Source: Paenibacillus radicis (ex Gao et al. 2016)
Lineage (GTDB): Bacteria; Bacillota; Bacilli; Paenibacillales; Paenibacillaceae
Reading direction: 5' to 3'
Length of the DNA stretch: 64,000 nucleotides
Assembly (NCBI RefSeq): GCF_014641555.1
Contig: NZ_BMHY01000001.1
Coordinates: 496,001 to 560,000, forward strand
In this document: piece by piece, positions 25,397 through 34,519 of the stretch
Position numbering within the stretch: position 1 is the first letter of the stretch
Layout of the letters: every line of letters starts with the position of its first letter
The notes under the pieces: generated by a model
Told to the model about the DNA's origin: nothing
What the model saw: only the letters and a program-made list of their open reading frames with translations
The model's database searches: none
Translations under genes and position numbers: made by a program

Positions 25397-27412
25397 ATGA
25401 AGAAATTTGTCACATTGCTGCTTCTGGCGGCGGTCTGTTTCCTTGCCTTGCCTAAAGCGACGCATGCAGAGCTTCCTTACCGGACCAGCTATTACGATGC
25501 CAACCAGGCGACCTGGCTGCGCATTCAGCCGATCTATGAGCCGGCGGAGACGACGGGGGCACGATTTACGGAGCCTGTCGATCTTCAGGTCGGTTCGAAT
25601 GGCAACGTATATGTGGCCGATAAAGGAGCGGGAAAGGTTTTCGTGCTCGATAACGACGGCTCCTCCATTCAGACAATCGGTGACGAGGAAGGACCAGGGA
25701 TGCTTAGCGCCCCAGAAGGTCTGTTCGTTACGCCGGAGGGGCAAGTGTACGTCGCTGACTCTGGCAATCAGCGCATTGCGGTATTCGGGACGGATGGCAA
25801 GTTCGTGCGCGAATATAAGAAACCGGTATCGACTTTTCTGGAAACGGAGCATTTCGTGCCGACCAAGCTGGTCGTCGACCGGCGGGGCGTTATGTATATC
25901 AATCTGAACTCCTCGTACCAAGGGTTGCTGCGGATCAACAAAGAGGGTGAGTTTCTCGGCTACTTTGGCGCCAACAAAGCGCAGCAAACGGTTCTGAACT
26001 GGCTCAAGAAGCTCATTCTGAACAAAGAACAGCTTGCGAAGGAACTCGCGGCGCTGCCTCGTCCGATCTCGAACGTGTCACTGGACAATGACGGCTTTAT
26101 TTACACTGCGACAGCAGGCGGATTTGGCCAAGGTGCAATTCGCAAGCTGAACGCTGGCGGCGTCGACGCGCTAAAGAACAAAACGATCCAGAATGGGCAC
26201 GGTATCGTTGACACAGCGATCGATGAACGCGGATTCCTCTACGATATTGATATGTTTGAAGGGCGCGTCACGATTTATGACGACAACGCAGAAGCGCTGT
26301 TCGCCTTTGGTTTTGTAGACAACGGCACGCAGCAATACGGGGTACTTGGATATCCAACGGGTATCGGTGTCGATGCTGATCACAATATTTGGATTTCGGA
26401 CAGCCGCGTAGGCACCGTCCACAAGTATAAGCTCACCGAATTTGGCAGCGATGTAATGAACGCGCTTGCTCTTTATAAGGAAGGGCGCTATAAGGACAGT
26501 GAACCCTATTGGGATCGCGTATACGCCCGCAACGACATGTACAACGGTACATTCCAAGGGCTTGGCAAAGTTTATCTGCATGACAATGAGCAGCATGAAG
26601 CGCTGTCGTATCTGAAAGCGGCATTTGATACGAAAAGCTATTCCAAGGCATACTGGCAAGTTCGTCTGACCTGGCTGCAAAATCATTTCTTGCTGGCGGC
26701 TGCCATTATCGCAGTACTCATTGCATTGTTCATGTACGGCCCGCGCTTAATCCGAAGCTTCTTTAGACGGTATCCGCTGCCTGCTTCCTGGGAGAAGCCG
26801 GTACAGGATTTGCGTAATTTCTGGTACGTCATGTTCCATCCTTACCAGGGCTTTTACCGGTTGAAAGAAGCAAGGGTTCCATCCTGGATTATTCTTTTAA
26901 TTCTGGTGGGAGCTATTGCCGTCAAAATCATTTCGATGTATTACACCGGATTCCTGTTCAACCCGGTGGAGCTGTCGCAAATCAATCTGTTTGGCAGTCT
27001 CGGATTGTTCGTCGTTCCATGGGTGACATGGATCATCGCGAACTATCTCGTATGCAGCATTAAGGACGGTGAAGGGAAATTCCGGGAAGTTATTCAAGGC
27101 AGTGCGTATGCGCTAGCTCCGTATATCTTCTTCTCCATCCCGACGATTCTTTTATCGAACATTGTAACGCTCGATGAGCGGGTCATCGTCGATTCGTTGA
27201 ATGCTCTTACGTTTATCTGGATGGGCGTCATGCTCATCGTAATGACGCAGGTCATTCACAACTTCGATTTCTTGGAGTCAATCAAGAACATCGCTATAAC
27301 GGTCTTTACGATCGGTACGATCTGGCTGTTCGCCTTTATCGTATTCGGCTTGACCTTCAATCTGTACGATTTCTTCTACCAGCTTTACAAGGAGGTGACC
27401 TTCATTGGCTAA
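25397..27412 (+). CDS. NHL-repeat propeller, TPR-like segment and Yip1-type membrane domain protein
   Basis: A 671-residue protein with an unusual order of parts. A cleavable signal peptide (MKKFVTLLLLAAVCFLALP..THA) is followed by an extracellular NHL beta-propeller (about 50-355; repeats such as VYVADKGAGKVFVLDNDGS, VYVADSGNQRIAVFG and IWISDSRVGTVHKYK). Then come a short TPR-like helical piece (about 360-425, EALSYLKAAFDTKSYSKAYW), a transmembrane helix (about 432-450), and a Yip1-type multi-helix membrane domain (about 475-665). Its role is unknown. The place between two permease pairs suggests an envelope-anchored partner of the importers or a scaffold for the enzyme encoded next. The last bases overlap the next start by eight. 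Confidence 0.8.
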   Translation: MKKFVTLLLLAAVCFLALPKATHAELPYRTSYYDANQATWLRIQPIYEPAETTGARFTEPVDLQVGSNGNVYVADKGAGKVFVLDNDGSSIQTIGDEEGPGMLSAPEGLFVTPEGQVYVADSGNQRIAVFGTDGKFVREYKKPVSTFLETEHFVPTKLVVDRRGVMYINLNSSYQGLLRINKEGEFLGYFGANKAQQTVLNWLKKLILNKEQLAKELAALPRPISNVSLDNDGFIYTATAGGFGQGAIRKLNAGGVDALKNKTIQNGHGIVDTAIDERGFLYDIDMFEGRVTIYDDNAEALFAFGFVDNGTQQYGVLGYPTGIGVDADHNIWISDSRVGTVHKYKLTEFGSDVMNALALYKEGRYKDSEPYWDRVYARNDMYNGTFQGLGKVYLHDNEQHEALSYLKAAFDTKSYSKAYWQVRLTWLQNHFLLAAAIIAVLIALFMYGPRLIRSFFRRYPLPASWEKPVQDLRNFWYVMFHPYQGFYRLKEARVPSWIILLILVGAIAVKIISMYYTGFLFNPVELSQINLFGSLGLFVVPWVTWIIANYLVCSIKDGEGKFREVIQGSAYALAPYIFFSIPTILLSNIVTLDERVIVDSLNALTFIWMGVMLIVMTQVIHNFDFLESIKNIAITVFTIGTIWLFAFIVFGLTFNLYDFFYQLYKEVTFIG

Positions 27413-29639
27413 TTTCATCAAGCGTCTTTCCCTTCGCGTAAAGCTCGTATCGTCCATCGTGCTGGCTATCGTGCTTGTGATCGTCATTGTTCAGCTGGTG
27501 AAAAAAGATGAGGTAACTCCAGCACAAGCCATGATCAAAACAGGCATCGAGAAGCTGACGCCTGACCGTGCTGCCGTGCTGGCGGGGCAAGAATGGAAGC
27601 CTTCATCGGCAGGGGCGGACGGCTTCGCCGAAGCATTGTCCAACGCCGATTATACGCTTTATGTAGATCCGGTTACGACACAAGTAGCAGTGGCCGACAA
27701 ACGGTCCGGCTTCCGCTGGACCAGCAATCCGCCAAAGGAGAAGCTAGCGGAGGAGAAGGTCAAAGGCACCCTGCTCACGAACCTGCAGTCGCCTTTCGTT
27801 TTGACTTATGTCCGTACGCAGGGCAAGGATCAGACGATTCGGGAAGTGACGAATGCGCTGGATCCGAAGCTCAAGAAATCAATTTCGGCGAATGAGAACC
27901 TCGTTCAAGTGACGTATTCGCTCCCCGATAAGAACCTTAGCTTCAGCATTCAATATGAGCTGACAAAAGAAGGGTTGAAGGCGCGAATTCCAACGGACGG
28001 AATTAAGGAAGAAGGCGAATACGCCGTATTCAGCATCGAGCTGCTCCCGTATTTCGGAGCGGCATCCGCCACAGAGGACGGTTACCTGTTCGTTCCTGAC
28101 GGTCCGGGCGGACTGATCAAATTTGAGAAAGAACGGGCAGGCGTCTCCCGCGGCTATAGCCATCAAGTCTATGGACTTGAACTGACGAATGCCGGCAACT
28201 GGAGCCGGTCCGGCGAACGCCGGGAAAATATCGCTTATCCCGTATTTGGAGTGAAGCGAGGCAATAACGCTTTTGTAGCTGTATTGACCAAAGGCGGCGA
28301 TTCAGCCAACATTTCGGCGATGCCGCCGGGGTTGAAATCAACGTTCTACAACATTTTCTCTGGTCAAATTTACCGGGAGGAATATTTATACCGGATGAGC
28401 CGGCTGGCAGCTCCGATGAAAGCGATTCAGAAGGAGCGCCTTCAGACGGATCGCGAGGTTGAATACCGGTTCTTGAACGGCAAAGATGCCGATTATGTCG
28501 GGATGGCAAAGTCATACCGCAGCTACTTGGAGCAGGCAAGCAAGCTTGGAGAAGCGATGAAGCCGGTCGAGCATGTACCGCTGACGCTCAGGCTGATGGG
28601 CGGCAACTTCACCGAAGCGTACAGCCGGATTCAGTACGTGGCGGCAACAACGTTCCCGCAAGCGACTGAAATTGCAAATACGCTGTATGACCGCGGCGTC
28701 AAAAATATGGACATTATCTATTACGGCTGGCAGAGCAAAGGCGACTATGATCTGTACAAACGGTTCCCGATTGAACCGAAGCTTGGCGGAGAGAGTGCGG
28801 CGCGCGACTTTATCTCGGAGATGCGCAAGAAGGACGTCGACGTCATGTTCGAGGATGATTTTGTCTGGATGAATCAGGACAATTCGGAACTGTCCGGCAA
28901 AAACAACGGTATCCGTGGCATTGACGGGACTGTGTATATCGATGAAGGCTGGTTCATCAACAAGCCGGAGCGTACGGTTGCTATGGCTTATGAAACAATC
29001 GACAAGCTGAAGGATATCGGCGTTTCGGGCATTTTATACAACTGGGTCGGCGAGATGGTGTTCCACGACTATGATAAATCGTTGATCGGCACGAGGGAAA
29101 ATACGATCAGCGTTTATGAAGGCTTGCTGAAGTATACGCAAAAGACGCTTGGTCATGCCGGCGTATACCGAGGCAACGACTACACGGTCGCAGGCTCCAA
29201 CATCATCGTTGGCATGCCAAGCGAATCAAGCTATGACTTCATGGTCGATGAGACGGTACCGTTCTATCCGATTGCTGTACATGGGCACACCGCGTATACG
29301 TTTGGAGACGGCAACCTGCGCAACGACGTAGAAGAGGAGTTTTTGAAGGCGATTGAATACGGCGCTACGCCGTCCTTCTTCCTGACCCACGACGAGTCCA
29401 GAAAGCTGAAATACACGGCGTCGGGCTATCTGTTCAGCAGTCAGTACGACAAATGGACGGATCGGATTTTGCAGGAATACGAAGCTTTCGATTCCTTGTC
29501 CGGCCTGTACGCGCAGCGTATCGATAATCACGAGAAGCTGTCCAAGGACGTCTTTGCAACAACCTATGAAGACGGCACTCGCGTCGTTGTCGATTACGGC
29601 AGGAAAACGTTTTATGTAGAGAAAGGGGTGGGCGCTTAA
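27405..29639 (+). CDS. Membrane-anchored DUF5696-type protein, putative glycoside hydrolase
   Basis: A 744-residue protein. One N-terminal transmembrane helix (about 14-33) places the rest outside the cell. Residues about 40-375 are beta-rich and resemble the sandwich that precedes many glycosidase barrels (DGYLFVPDGPGGLIKF). Residues about 385-700 look like a TIM barrel (PLTLRLMGG, NMDIIYYGWQSKGDYD, VDVMFEDDFVWM, GVSGILYNWVGE, THDESRKL). Candidate acids include those in MFEDDFVW, DEGWF and WVGEMVFHDYD, but none can be assigned. I recognise it as the DUF5696 group that accompanies such ABC operons. Hydrolase function is inference. It starts at TTG (27405) after AAGGAGGTGACC, inside the end of the NHL/Yip1 gene, and shares one base with the next ATG. 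Confidence 0.78.
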   Translation: MANFIKRLSLRVKLVSSIVLAIVLVIVIVQLVKKDEVTPAQAMIKTGIEKLTPDRAAVLAGQEWKPSSAGADGFAEALSNADYTLYVDPVTTQVAVADKRSGFRWTSNPPKEKLAEEKVKGTLLTNLQSPFVLTYVRTQGKDQTIREVTNALDPKLKKSISANENLVQVTYSLPDKNLSFSIQYELTKEGLKARIPTDGIKEEGEYAVFSIELLPYFGAASATEDGYLFVPDGPGGLIKFEKERAGVSRGYSHQVYGLELTNAGNWSRSGERRENIAYPVFGVKRGNNAFVAVLTKGGDSANISAMPPGLKSTFYNIFSGQIYREEYLYRMSRLAAPMKAIQKERLQTDREVEYRFLNGKDADYVGMAKSYRSYLEQASKLGEAMKPVEHVPLTLRLMGGNFTEAYSRIQYVAATTFPQATEIANTLYDRGVKNMDIIYYGWQSKGDYDLYKRFPIEPKLGGESAARDFISEMRKKDVDVMFEDDFVWMNQDNSELSGKNNGIRGIDGTVYIDEGWFINKPERTVAMAYETIDKLKDIGVSGILYNWVGEMVFHDYDKSLIGTRENTISVYEGLLKYTQKTLGHAGVYRGNDYTVAGSNIIVGMPSESSYDFMVDETVPFYPIAVHGHTAYTFGDGNLRNDVEEEFLKAIEYGATPSFFLTHDESRKLKYTASGYLFSSQYDKWTDRILQEYEAFDSLSGLYAQRIDNHEKLSKDVFATTYEDGTRVVVDYGRKTFYVEKGVGA

Positions 29640-30532
29640 TGAATGCGAAGGCTAGAAGACGTGTAGAGCGCCTATACCAAGGAAAAAAATACGGCGTTGG
29701 CTTATTGTTCATGCTGCCGTGGATTATCGGGTTCTGTCTGTTTGTCGCTATACCGATCGGCTGGTCGCTGTTCATGACCTTTAATAAGGTGCAGGTGAGC
29801 GTAGGCGGCTTTAAATACGAATGGATCGGGATGCGGAATTACCGCGACGCTTTCCTGAAGGATAACGTGTTCCCGATTGAGCTGATTACGTACTTTCAGG
29901 AAATGCTGCTGATGGTGCCAATCATCGTTATCTTCGCATTACTGATCTCTCTGATGCTCAATCAGAAATTTCCCGGACGATTTATTTATCGGGCACTGTT
30001 CTTTCTGCCGGTAATCTTCGCAACGGGCCAGGTGCTCTCGGAGCTATTCCTTCAAGGAGCGGGCGATATTCCATTTCTGGAGCAGTACAATCTGCTTCCG
30101 ATCGTTGAGGAATATGTAGGCGCGCAATTCGCGGGAACAGTTATGGACATTCTCGGTAAGGCTGTTCTCATTCTCTGGTATTCCGGCGTACAGATTCTGA
30201 TCTTCATCGCGGGCTTCCAGACGATATCGCCAACCATCTATGAAGCGGTTCGAATCGACGGCGCGTCCCCTTGGGACAGCTTCTGGAAAATTACGCTTCC
30301 GGCATGCGTGCCGTTCATCAGCTTGAACGTCTTGTACACGATCATCGATCTGTTCACGTTCCCGCTTAATCCGGTACTTGCCCATGTCAGGGACAATATG
30401 TTCAAAGTCGACACCGGCTACGGCTACGCCAGCGCGCTGGCATGGATCTACTTCGCGTTTATCTTCGTGCTGATCGCCCTTGTACTCTGGCTATTCAACC
30501 GAAGCCTTAAGACAAGGAGGGCTCATTCATGA
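29639..30532 (+). CDS. Sugar ABC transporter permease 2A (UgpA type)
   Basis: A 297-residue membrane protein with six predicted helices. The EAA loop is YEAVRIDGASPWDSFWKITL. It is the first subunit of the second permease pair. The ATG overlaps the TAA of the previous gene (TAATG), with AAGGGGTG upstream. The ATGA overlap with its partner shows tight coupling. Confidence 0.92.
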   Translation: MNAKARRRVERLYQGKKYGVGLLFMLPWIIGFCLFVAIPIGWSLFMTFNKVQVSVGGFKYEWIGMRNYRDAFLKDNVFPIELITYFQEMLLMVPIIVIFALLISLMLNQKFPGRFIYRALFFLPVIFATGQVLSELFLQGAGDIPFLEQYNLLPIVEEYVGAQFAGTVMDILGKAVLILWYSGVQILIFIAGFQTISPTIYEAVRIDGASPWDSFWKITLPACVPFISLNVLYTIIDLFTFPLNPVLAHVRDNMFKVDTGYGYASALAWIYFAFIFVLIALVLWLFNRSLKTRRAHS

Positions 30533-31512
30533 TCACCGCAGTGAAAACGGAATTCGAGCGCATAGGCCGCAGCGTCCGCTCCGTATTCTGGGGCCGCAGA
30601 GCGCAGAAGGCTAAGCTTCTCGTCATTGGCCGGAACGTATCGGACGGACTCATCGCTAAGCTCATTATTTACTTGCTTCTGTCTATCGTAGCATATCTGT
30701 ATTTGCAGCCGATTTTGTACATGGTCAGCACGATGTTCAAGACGATGTCGGATTTGCTGGACCCTACGGTCAAATGGATTCCGCGTGAAGTCACCTGGGA
30801 GAACGTAACCAAGGCGATAAAAGGGCTTCAATATCCGGAAGCTTTGCGGAATACGTCGTTGATCGCCGTCACTTGCTCGCTGGTTCAGGTTGTCGTATGC
30901 GCGATGACCGGCTATGCGCTTGCGAGACTGTCCGTACCATTTAAAGGATTGATTACGGCGCTCATTATATTGACGTTTCTCATTCCGCCGCAAGTTATCA
31001 TCATTCCGCTTTACGTCATTTTCAGTAAAATGGGGCTGCTCAACTCGCTATTCGTCTTCCTCATTCCCGCTATTTTCGGGCAGGGCTTGAAGGGCGCATT
31101 GTTCATTCTCATTTTCCGCCAGTTTTTCCGGTCGCAGCCGCCAAGTCTTGAAGAGGCCGCCAAGCTGGACGGCGCTTCGACAGCAAGGTTGTTCTTCGGC
31201 ATCATGCTGCCGCTGGCCCGCTCGGCTTGTCTCGTCGTATTCCTCTTTTCATTCATTTGGTACTGGAATATGTACTACGAGCCATCCATGTTTCTGGCGA
31301 AGGGCTTTACACCGCTTTCGATTCGTCTCGACATGCTGGAAGAAGTGCTCAATCCTACGCTTCTTGGCAACACCCGTACCATTACGAATCCGATTACCGA
31401 AGGCACGAAGATGGCTGCAGCTTTCTTAATCATTTTACCGCCGATTCTTATCTTCATGCTGCTGCAAAGATGGTTCGTCAGCGGCATTGAGCGGACGGGT
31501 ATCGTCGAGTAA
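30529..31512 (+). CDS. Sugar ABC transporter permease 2B (UgpE type)
   Basis: A 327-residue membrane protein. Compared with ordinary partners it has an N-terminal extension of about 40 charged residues before the first helix (near 45-65). The EAA loop reads LEEAAKLDGASTARLFFGIM. It completes the second permease pair and is followed by an intercistronic hairpin and the binding-protein gene. Confidence 0.92.
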   Translation: MITAVKTEFERIGRSVRSVFWGRRAQKAKLLVIGRNVSDGLIAKLIIYLLLSIVAYLYLQPILYMVSTMFKTMSDLLDPTVKWIPREVTWENVTKAIKGLQYPEALRNTSLIAVTCSLVQVVVCAMTGYALARLSVPFKGLITALIILTFLIPPQVIIIPLYVIFSKMGLLNSLFVFLIPAIFGQGLKGALFILIFRQFFRSQPPSLEEAAKLDGASTARLFFGIMLPLARSACLVVFLFSFIWYWNMYYEPSMFLAKGFTPLSIRLDMLEEVLNPTLLGNTRTITNPITEGTKMAAAFLIILPPILIFMLLQRWFVSGIERTGIVE

Positions 31513-31526
31513 TCGGCAGCTTCAGA

Positions 31527-31545
31527 GGGCGGCAGAAAGCCGCCC
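31527..31545 (+). other. Intercistronic GC hairpin without U-tract
   Basis: GGGCGGC (31527-31533) pairs perfectly with GCCGCCC (31539-31545). No run of T follows, so it is more likely an mRNA-stabilising or processing hairpin than a terminator. It lies in the only long gap of the operon (196 bases), before the second binding-protein gene. Confidence 0.6.
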
Positions 31546-31708
31546 CCTACATTCCGTTAGGGAGGTGATGGCCGAACCCGGCATCAGACCAAATAGAAGG
31601 CAATTCGGCAAGTATGCTTCATTGCAGCGGCGTTCAGTCATCATCCGCAATTATGTATGCGCTTTAAGGGGAACGGTTAGGGTCAATCATTCATGAGGAG
31701 GAAGTTAA

Positions 31709-33073
31709 ATGAAAACTAAAAAGAGCTTTGCTTGGATGCTAACGCTTGTATTTGTATTAACACTTGTATTGTCCGCGTGCTCGGGCGGTAACAGCGGCAA
31801 AAATACGCCTGGCAATGGGGGCGAAGCAACGACTGCACCTACAGCAGAGGCTGAAGCGACGAAAGCTCCTGAGAACAGAGAGCCTGTTACGCTGAAACTG
31901 ATCTCCTGGTCGGATTCGTATCAAGAGCTTTATGACAAATTCCATGAAAAATACCCTTGGATTACAATTGAGCAAATTCCGGTAAACAGCCAGCCGATCA
32001 TGGAAATCATCGCTTCCCTGGAAGCGGCGGGTACACCTGCCGACTTGACTTGGATCGATTCCGACTTGATCACTTATGATCAAAGCGGCCTGCTGGAAGA
32101 TCTGACTCCGTACATTGAGAAAGATCCAACTTTCAATGAAGTTCAATTGCCAGAAGGCTTTTTCGATACGATGACTTGGAAAAGCAAAAAGCTTGCTGTT
32201 CCTTTCGTTGACGTTCCAATGTGGATTCTGGTCAACAAAGATCTGCTTGCGAAACATGGTGTAGAATTCCCGGCTAATGACTGGACGTATGACGATTTCC
32301 GCGAAATCGCCAAAAAAATTACCGATCCAGAAGCAGGCGAGTACGGCTTGACGACGCAGCCTGAGTTCCAAATGCGCGTATTGAGCACGAAAGCAATTGC
32401 TGACGGTCACGCAGCGAACATTCATTACCTGAACGAAGATATGACGCAAAGCTTGCTTAACACGCCAGAAGTTATGAACGATGTAAGATGGCTGTCCGAA
32501 TTCGTCTGGAAAGACGGTTCGATGCAAAGCTTTGCAAAAGCAACGGAAACAGGCGATGTAACAAGAGAGTTCATCAATGGTAAAACAGGCTTTGCTATCG
32601 GCGGCGACTGGGTGCTTCCGAACTTGAAAAAAGATGCTAAATTCGAGTGGGACGTTCTTCCTTTCCCTAAAGGCAAAGTAAGCCAGCCTGGTTACACGAT
32701 CTACGGTCCGCTGTCCTTGCTGAGCGGTTCGAAGCATAAAGAAGAAGCGTTCTTGTGGATCGCATTCCAATTCTCCAAAGAAGCTCAAAAATGGAAGATC
32801 GACCAAGGCGCGAACGCTTCCGTCATCGATCCTGAGTTGACGGCTTACTATGACGAAACGCCAATGTGGGAAGGCAAAAACAAAGAAGCGGTTAAAATTG
32901 CCAAAGAAAACGCTAAAATTCAACCAGGCGTTACTGTTCCTGCATGGGGCGAGTACAACTGGAATGATCTCTTGAATAAAATCGTATTTGAGGGCGCAGA
33001 TATCAATCAACTGATTCCAGAAACGGAAAAATGGAATAAGCGTACGCTTGAAGTGAGAGACACGTTGAAATAG
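31709..33073 (+). CDS. Sugar ABC transporter solute-binding lipoprotein of the second importer
   Basis: A 454-residue family-1 binding protein. The signal peptide ends in the lipobox LSAC, followed by a Gly/Thr/Glu-rich linker (about 25-50). The binding fold contains TLKLISWSDSYQELYDKFHEKY, DLTWIDSDLITYDQSGLL and GKTGFAIGGDWVLPNLKK. The start has GAGGAGGAAG upstream. Lysine is written almost only as AAA and proline often as CCA or CCT, unlike the genes before it, which suits a highly expressed protein. The 196-base gap with a hairpin suggests that its mRNA level is set separately from the permeases. A strong terminator follows. The substrate is unknown. Confidence 0.92.
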   Translation: MKTKKSFAWMLTLVFVLTLVLSACSGGNSGKNTPGNGGEATTAPTAEAEATKAPENREPVTLKLISWSDSYQELYDKFHEKYPWITIEQIPVNSQPIMEIIASLEAAGTPADLTWIDSDLITYDQSGLLEDLTPYIEKDPTFNEVQLPEGFFDTMTWKSKKLAVPFVDVPMWILVNKDLLAKHGVEFPANDWTYDDFREIAKKITDPEAGEYGLTTQPEFQMRVLSTKAIADGHAANIHYLNEDMTQSLLNTPEVMNDVRWLSEFVWKDGSMQSFAKATETGDVTREFINGKTGFAIGGDWVLPNLKKDAKFEWDVLPFPKGKVSQPGYTIYGPLSLLSGSKHKEEAFLWIAFQFSKEAQKWKIDQGANASVIDPELTAYYDETPMWEGKNKEAVKIAKENAKIQPGVTVPAWGEYNWNDLLNKIVFEGADINQLIPETEKWNKRTLEVRDTLK

Positions 33074-33086
33074 TAAGCGACGGACG

Positions 33087-33120
33087 AAAGCCCGGGTTCT
33101 TCATGAACCCGGGCTTTTTA
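33087..33120 (+). terminator. Terminator of the 13.6-kb ABC operon
   Basis: AAAGCCCGGGTTC (33087-33099) pairs perfectly with GAACCCGGGCTTT (33105-33117), then TTTA. It may also serve the convergent cupin gene, although the minus-strand U-run is short. Confidence 0.93.
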
Positions 33121-33128
33121 TTGTTTTA

Positions 33129-34340
33129 TCATTCTTTGTGGCTGAGGAACCTCGGATAATAGGAGAAACCCGGATAACGGACGACCGGCCATTTCTCCTT
33201 GCGCAATACGTTTAGCAGTTCTGGACCCACATGGAGATTGCTTGCTACCAGTTCCTGCGGCGTCAGCGCCATCCACTGGTTCAAGGATACGTCGACAAAC
33301 CGGTCGCTTTTGAACATTTCCAGAAACCAGAGCGTTTCCGTTCCCGTGTTCTGAATGTAATGGCCGAAGGCAAAGGGGACATAACCGACATCTCCAGCCC
33401 GATAATCGAAGGTGCGCGCTCTTCCGTTTCCGCCAAATACAGTCATCCTCCCTTGCCCCGAAAGATAGTATTGCCATTCGTCATTGTTAGGATGCCAATG
33501 CAGCTCCCGCATTGCGCCCGGCTCGATCTCGACAAGCGCAGCTGCAATTGTCTTGGCAATCGGGAAATTGGCGGAGTCCGCGATCCGGACGCTGCCGCCA
33601 GGTGTGCGCAGCGGAGGCTGGGCAAGCAAGCGGTGCTTGAAGCTTAGCGGTATTTTACCATAGGGGGACTGCACTTCCTGACTCTCGATCGTGCCGGGTA
33701 CATGATCCTGGTAAATATACACTTGATCATCCGGGATATTCTGAAAAGCTTCCATCGGCACGCCAAAATTGGCCGACAGCACATCCTTGGGGGTATGTGC
33801 GAACCAGTCGGAAATGGATAATGTATTTAAGTCTGAGAAATTACCGTCATCAAAGACGAGCAGAAATTCACAGCCCTCAGCCAGCCCTTGGATGGAGTGG
33901 GGCAGCCCGGCCGGAAAATACCACAGATCGCCGGGGCCAAGGTCGGCAATGAAGTTGCGTCCATTCTGATCGACAGAGGTAATACGTGCTGTTCCCCAAA
34001 TCATATAAGCCCACTCCGCTTGCTGATGCCAGTGCAGCTCCCGTACGCCGCCGGGCGTCAAGCTCATGTTGACGCCCGCCAGCGTCGTAGCAACCGGTAA
34101 ATCACGGACCGTAATTTCCCGCGACCAGCCGCCGTGATTAAGCTGCATATGCGTGTCAGAGAAAGACATTTTCAGATTGGGCATCAAGCCGGCATCTGTA
34201 GTCGGAGGAACCAGCATGTCCGGGTTTTCCAAGTCCCGCATAATATCACGGGGGCCGAAATCCGGTCCTCCCGCACCGTCACTGCGGATTGGCTGCGGAA
34301 TAGGAAAAGGGGGTCCGTTCTTGGAACGTTCATCGTTCAT
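33129..34340 (-). CDS. Bicupin, oxalate decarboxylase-like
   Basis: A 403-residue two-cupin protein that follows OxdC along its whole length. The manganese ligands of both sites are present: H103, H105, E109, H148 in the first cupin ([18 protein letters not shown]), and H281, H283, E288, H327 in the second ([20 protein letters not shown]). E341 in WFLEMFK matches the second-site glutamate. The lid over the first site, SENST in B. subtilis OxdC with its essential Glu, here reads SDLNT (169-173), so that Glu is replaced by Asp. Lid mutants of OxdC shift from decarboxylase to oxidase, so the reaction is uncertain. The start at 34340 is preferred; a GGGAGG lies 13 bases upstream, and longer frames reach 34406. 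Confidence 0.85.
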   Translation of the reverse strand: MNDERSKNGPPFPIPQPIRSDGAGGPDFGPRDIMRDLENPDMLVPPTTDAGLMPNLKMSFSDTHMQLNHGGWSREITVRDLPVATTLAGVNMSLTPGGVRELHWHQQAEWAYMIWGTARITSVDQNGRNFIADLGPGDLWYFPAGLPHSIQGLAEGCEFLLVFDDGNFSDLNTLSISDWFAHTPKDVLSANFGVPMEAFQNIPDDQVYIYQDHVPGTIESQEVQSPYGKIPLSFKHRLLAQPPLRTPGGSVRIADSANFPIAKTIAAALVEIEPGAMRELHWHPNNDEWQYYLSGQGRMTVFGGNGRARTFDYRAGDVGYVPFAFGHYIQNTGTETLWFLEMFKSDRFVDVSLNQWMALTPQELVASNLHVGPELLNVLRKEKWPVVRYPGFSYYPRFLSHKE

Positions 34341-34460
34341 GTCGCATTCATTGCCTCCCGTGACCGTTAATGAAATCAAATTCATAATGAGCATGAGTCC
34401 GTGCATCTATCCATAGCTATGTAATTCCGCTTGTCTTTTATGTGCGTTAACCCCGTGAAA

Positions 34461-34493
34461 GGGAAAAGGGCTCCTGCTTTATCCGCAGAAGCC
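34461..34493 (-). terminator. Terminator between the two cupin genes
   Basis: GGCTCCTGC (34469-34477) pairs with GCAGAAGCC (34485-34493), with one G-U pair. On the minus strand CTTTTCCCTTT follows. It separates the single-cupin gene from the bicupin gene. Confidence 0.75.
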
Positions 34494-34519
34494 TCTGGAA
34501 GTTTGTCTGTGACTCAGGT

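Noticed and set aside
31567-31695. Possible 42-codon frame beginning near GGGAGGTGATGG in the operon gap
   Set aside because: The ribosome-like sequence touches the ATG (two to three bases), the product is basic without structure, and no family is recognised.
31757-33010. 417-codon minus-strand frame opposite the second binding protein
   Set aside because: It is a long shadow frame caused by the AAA/GAA-rich codon use of the real gene. There is no ribosome site or family resemblance.
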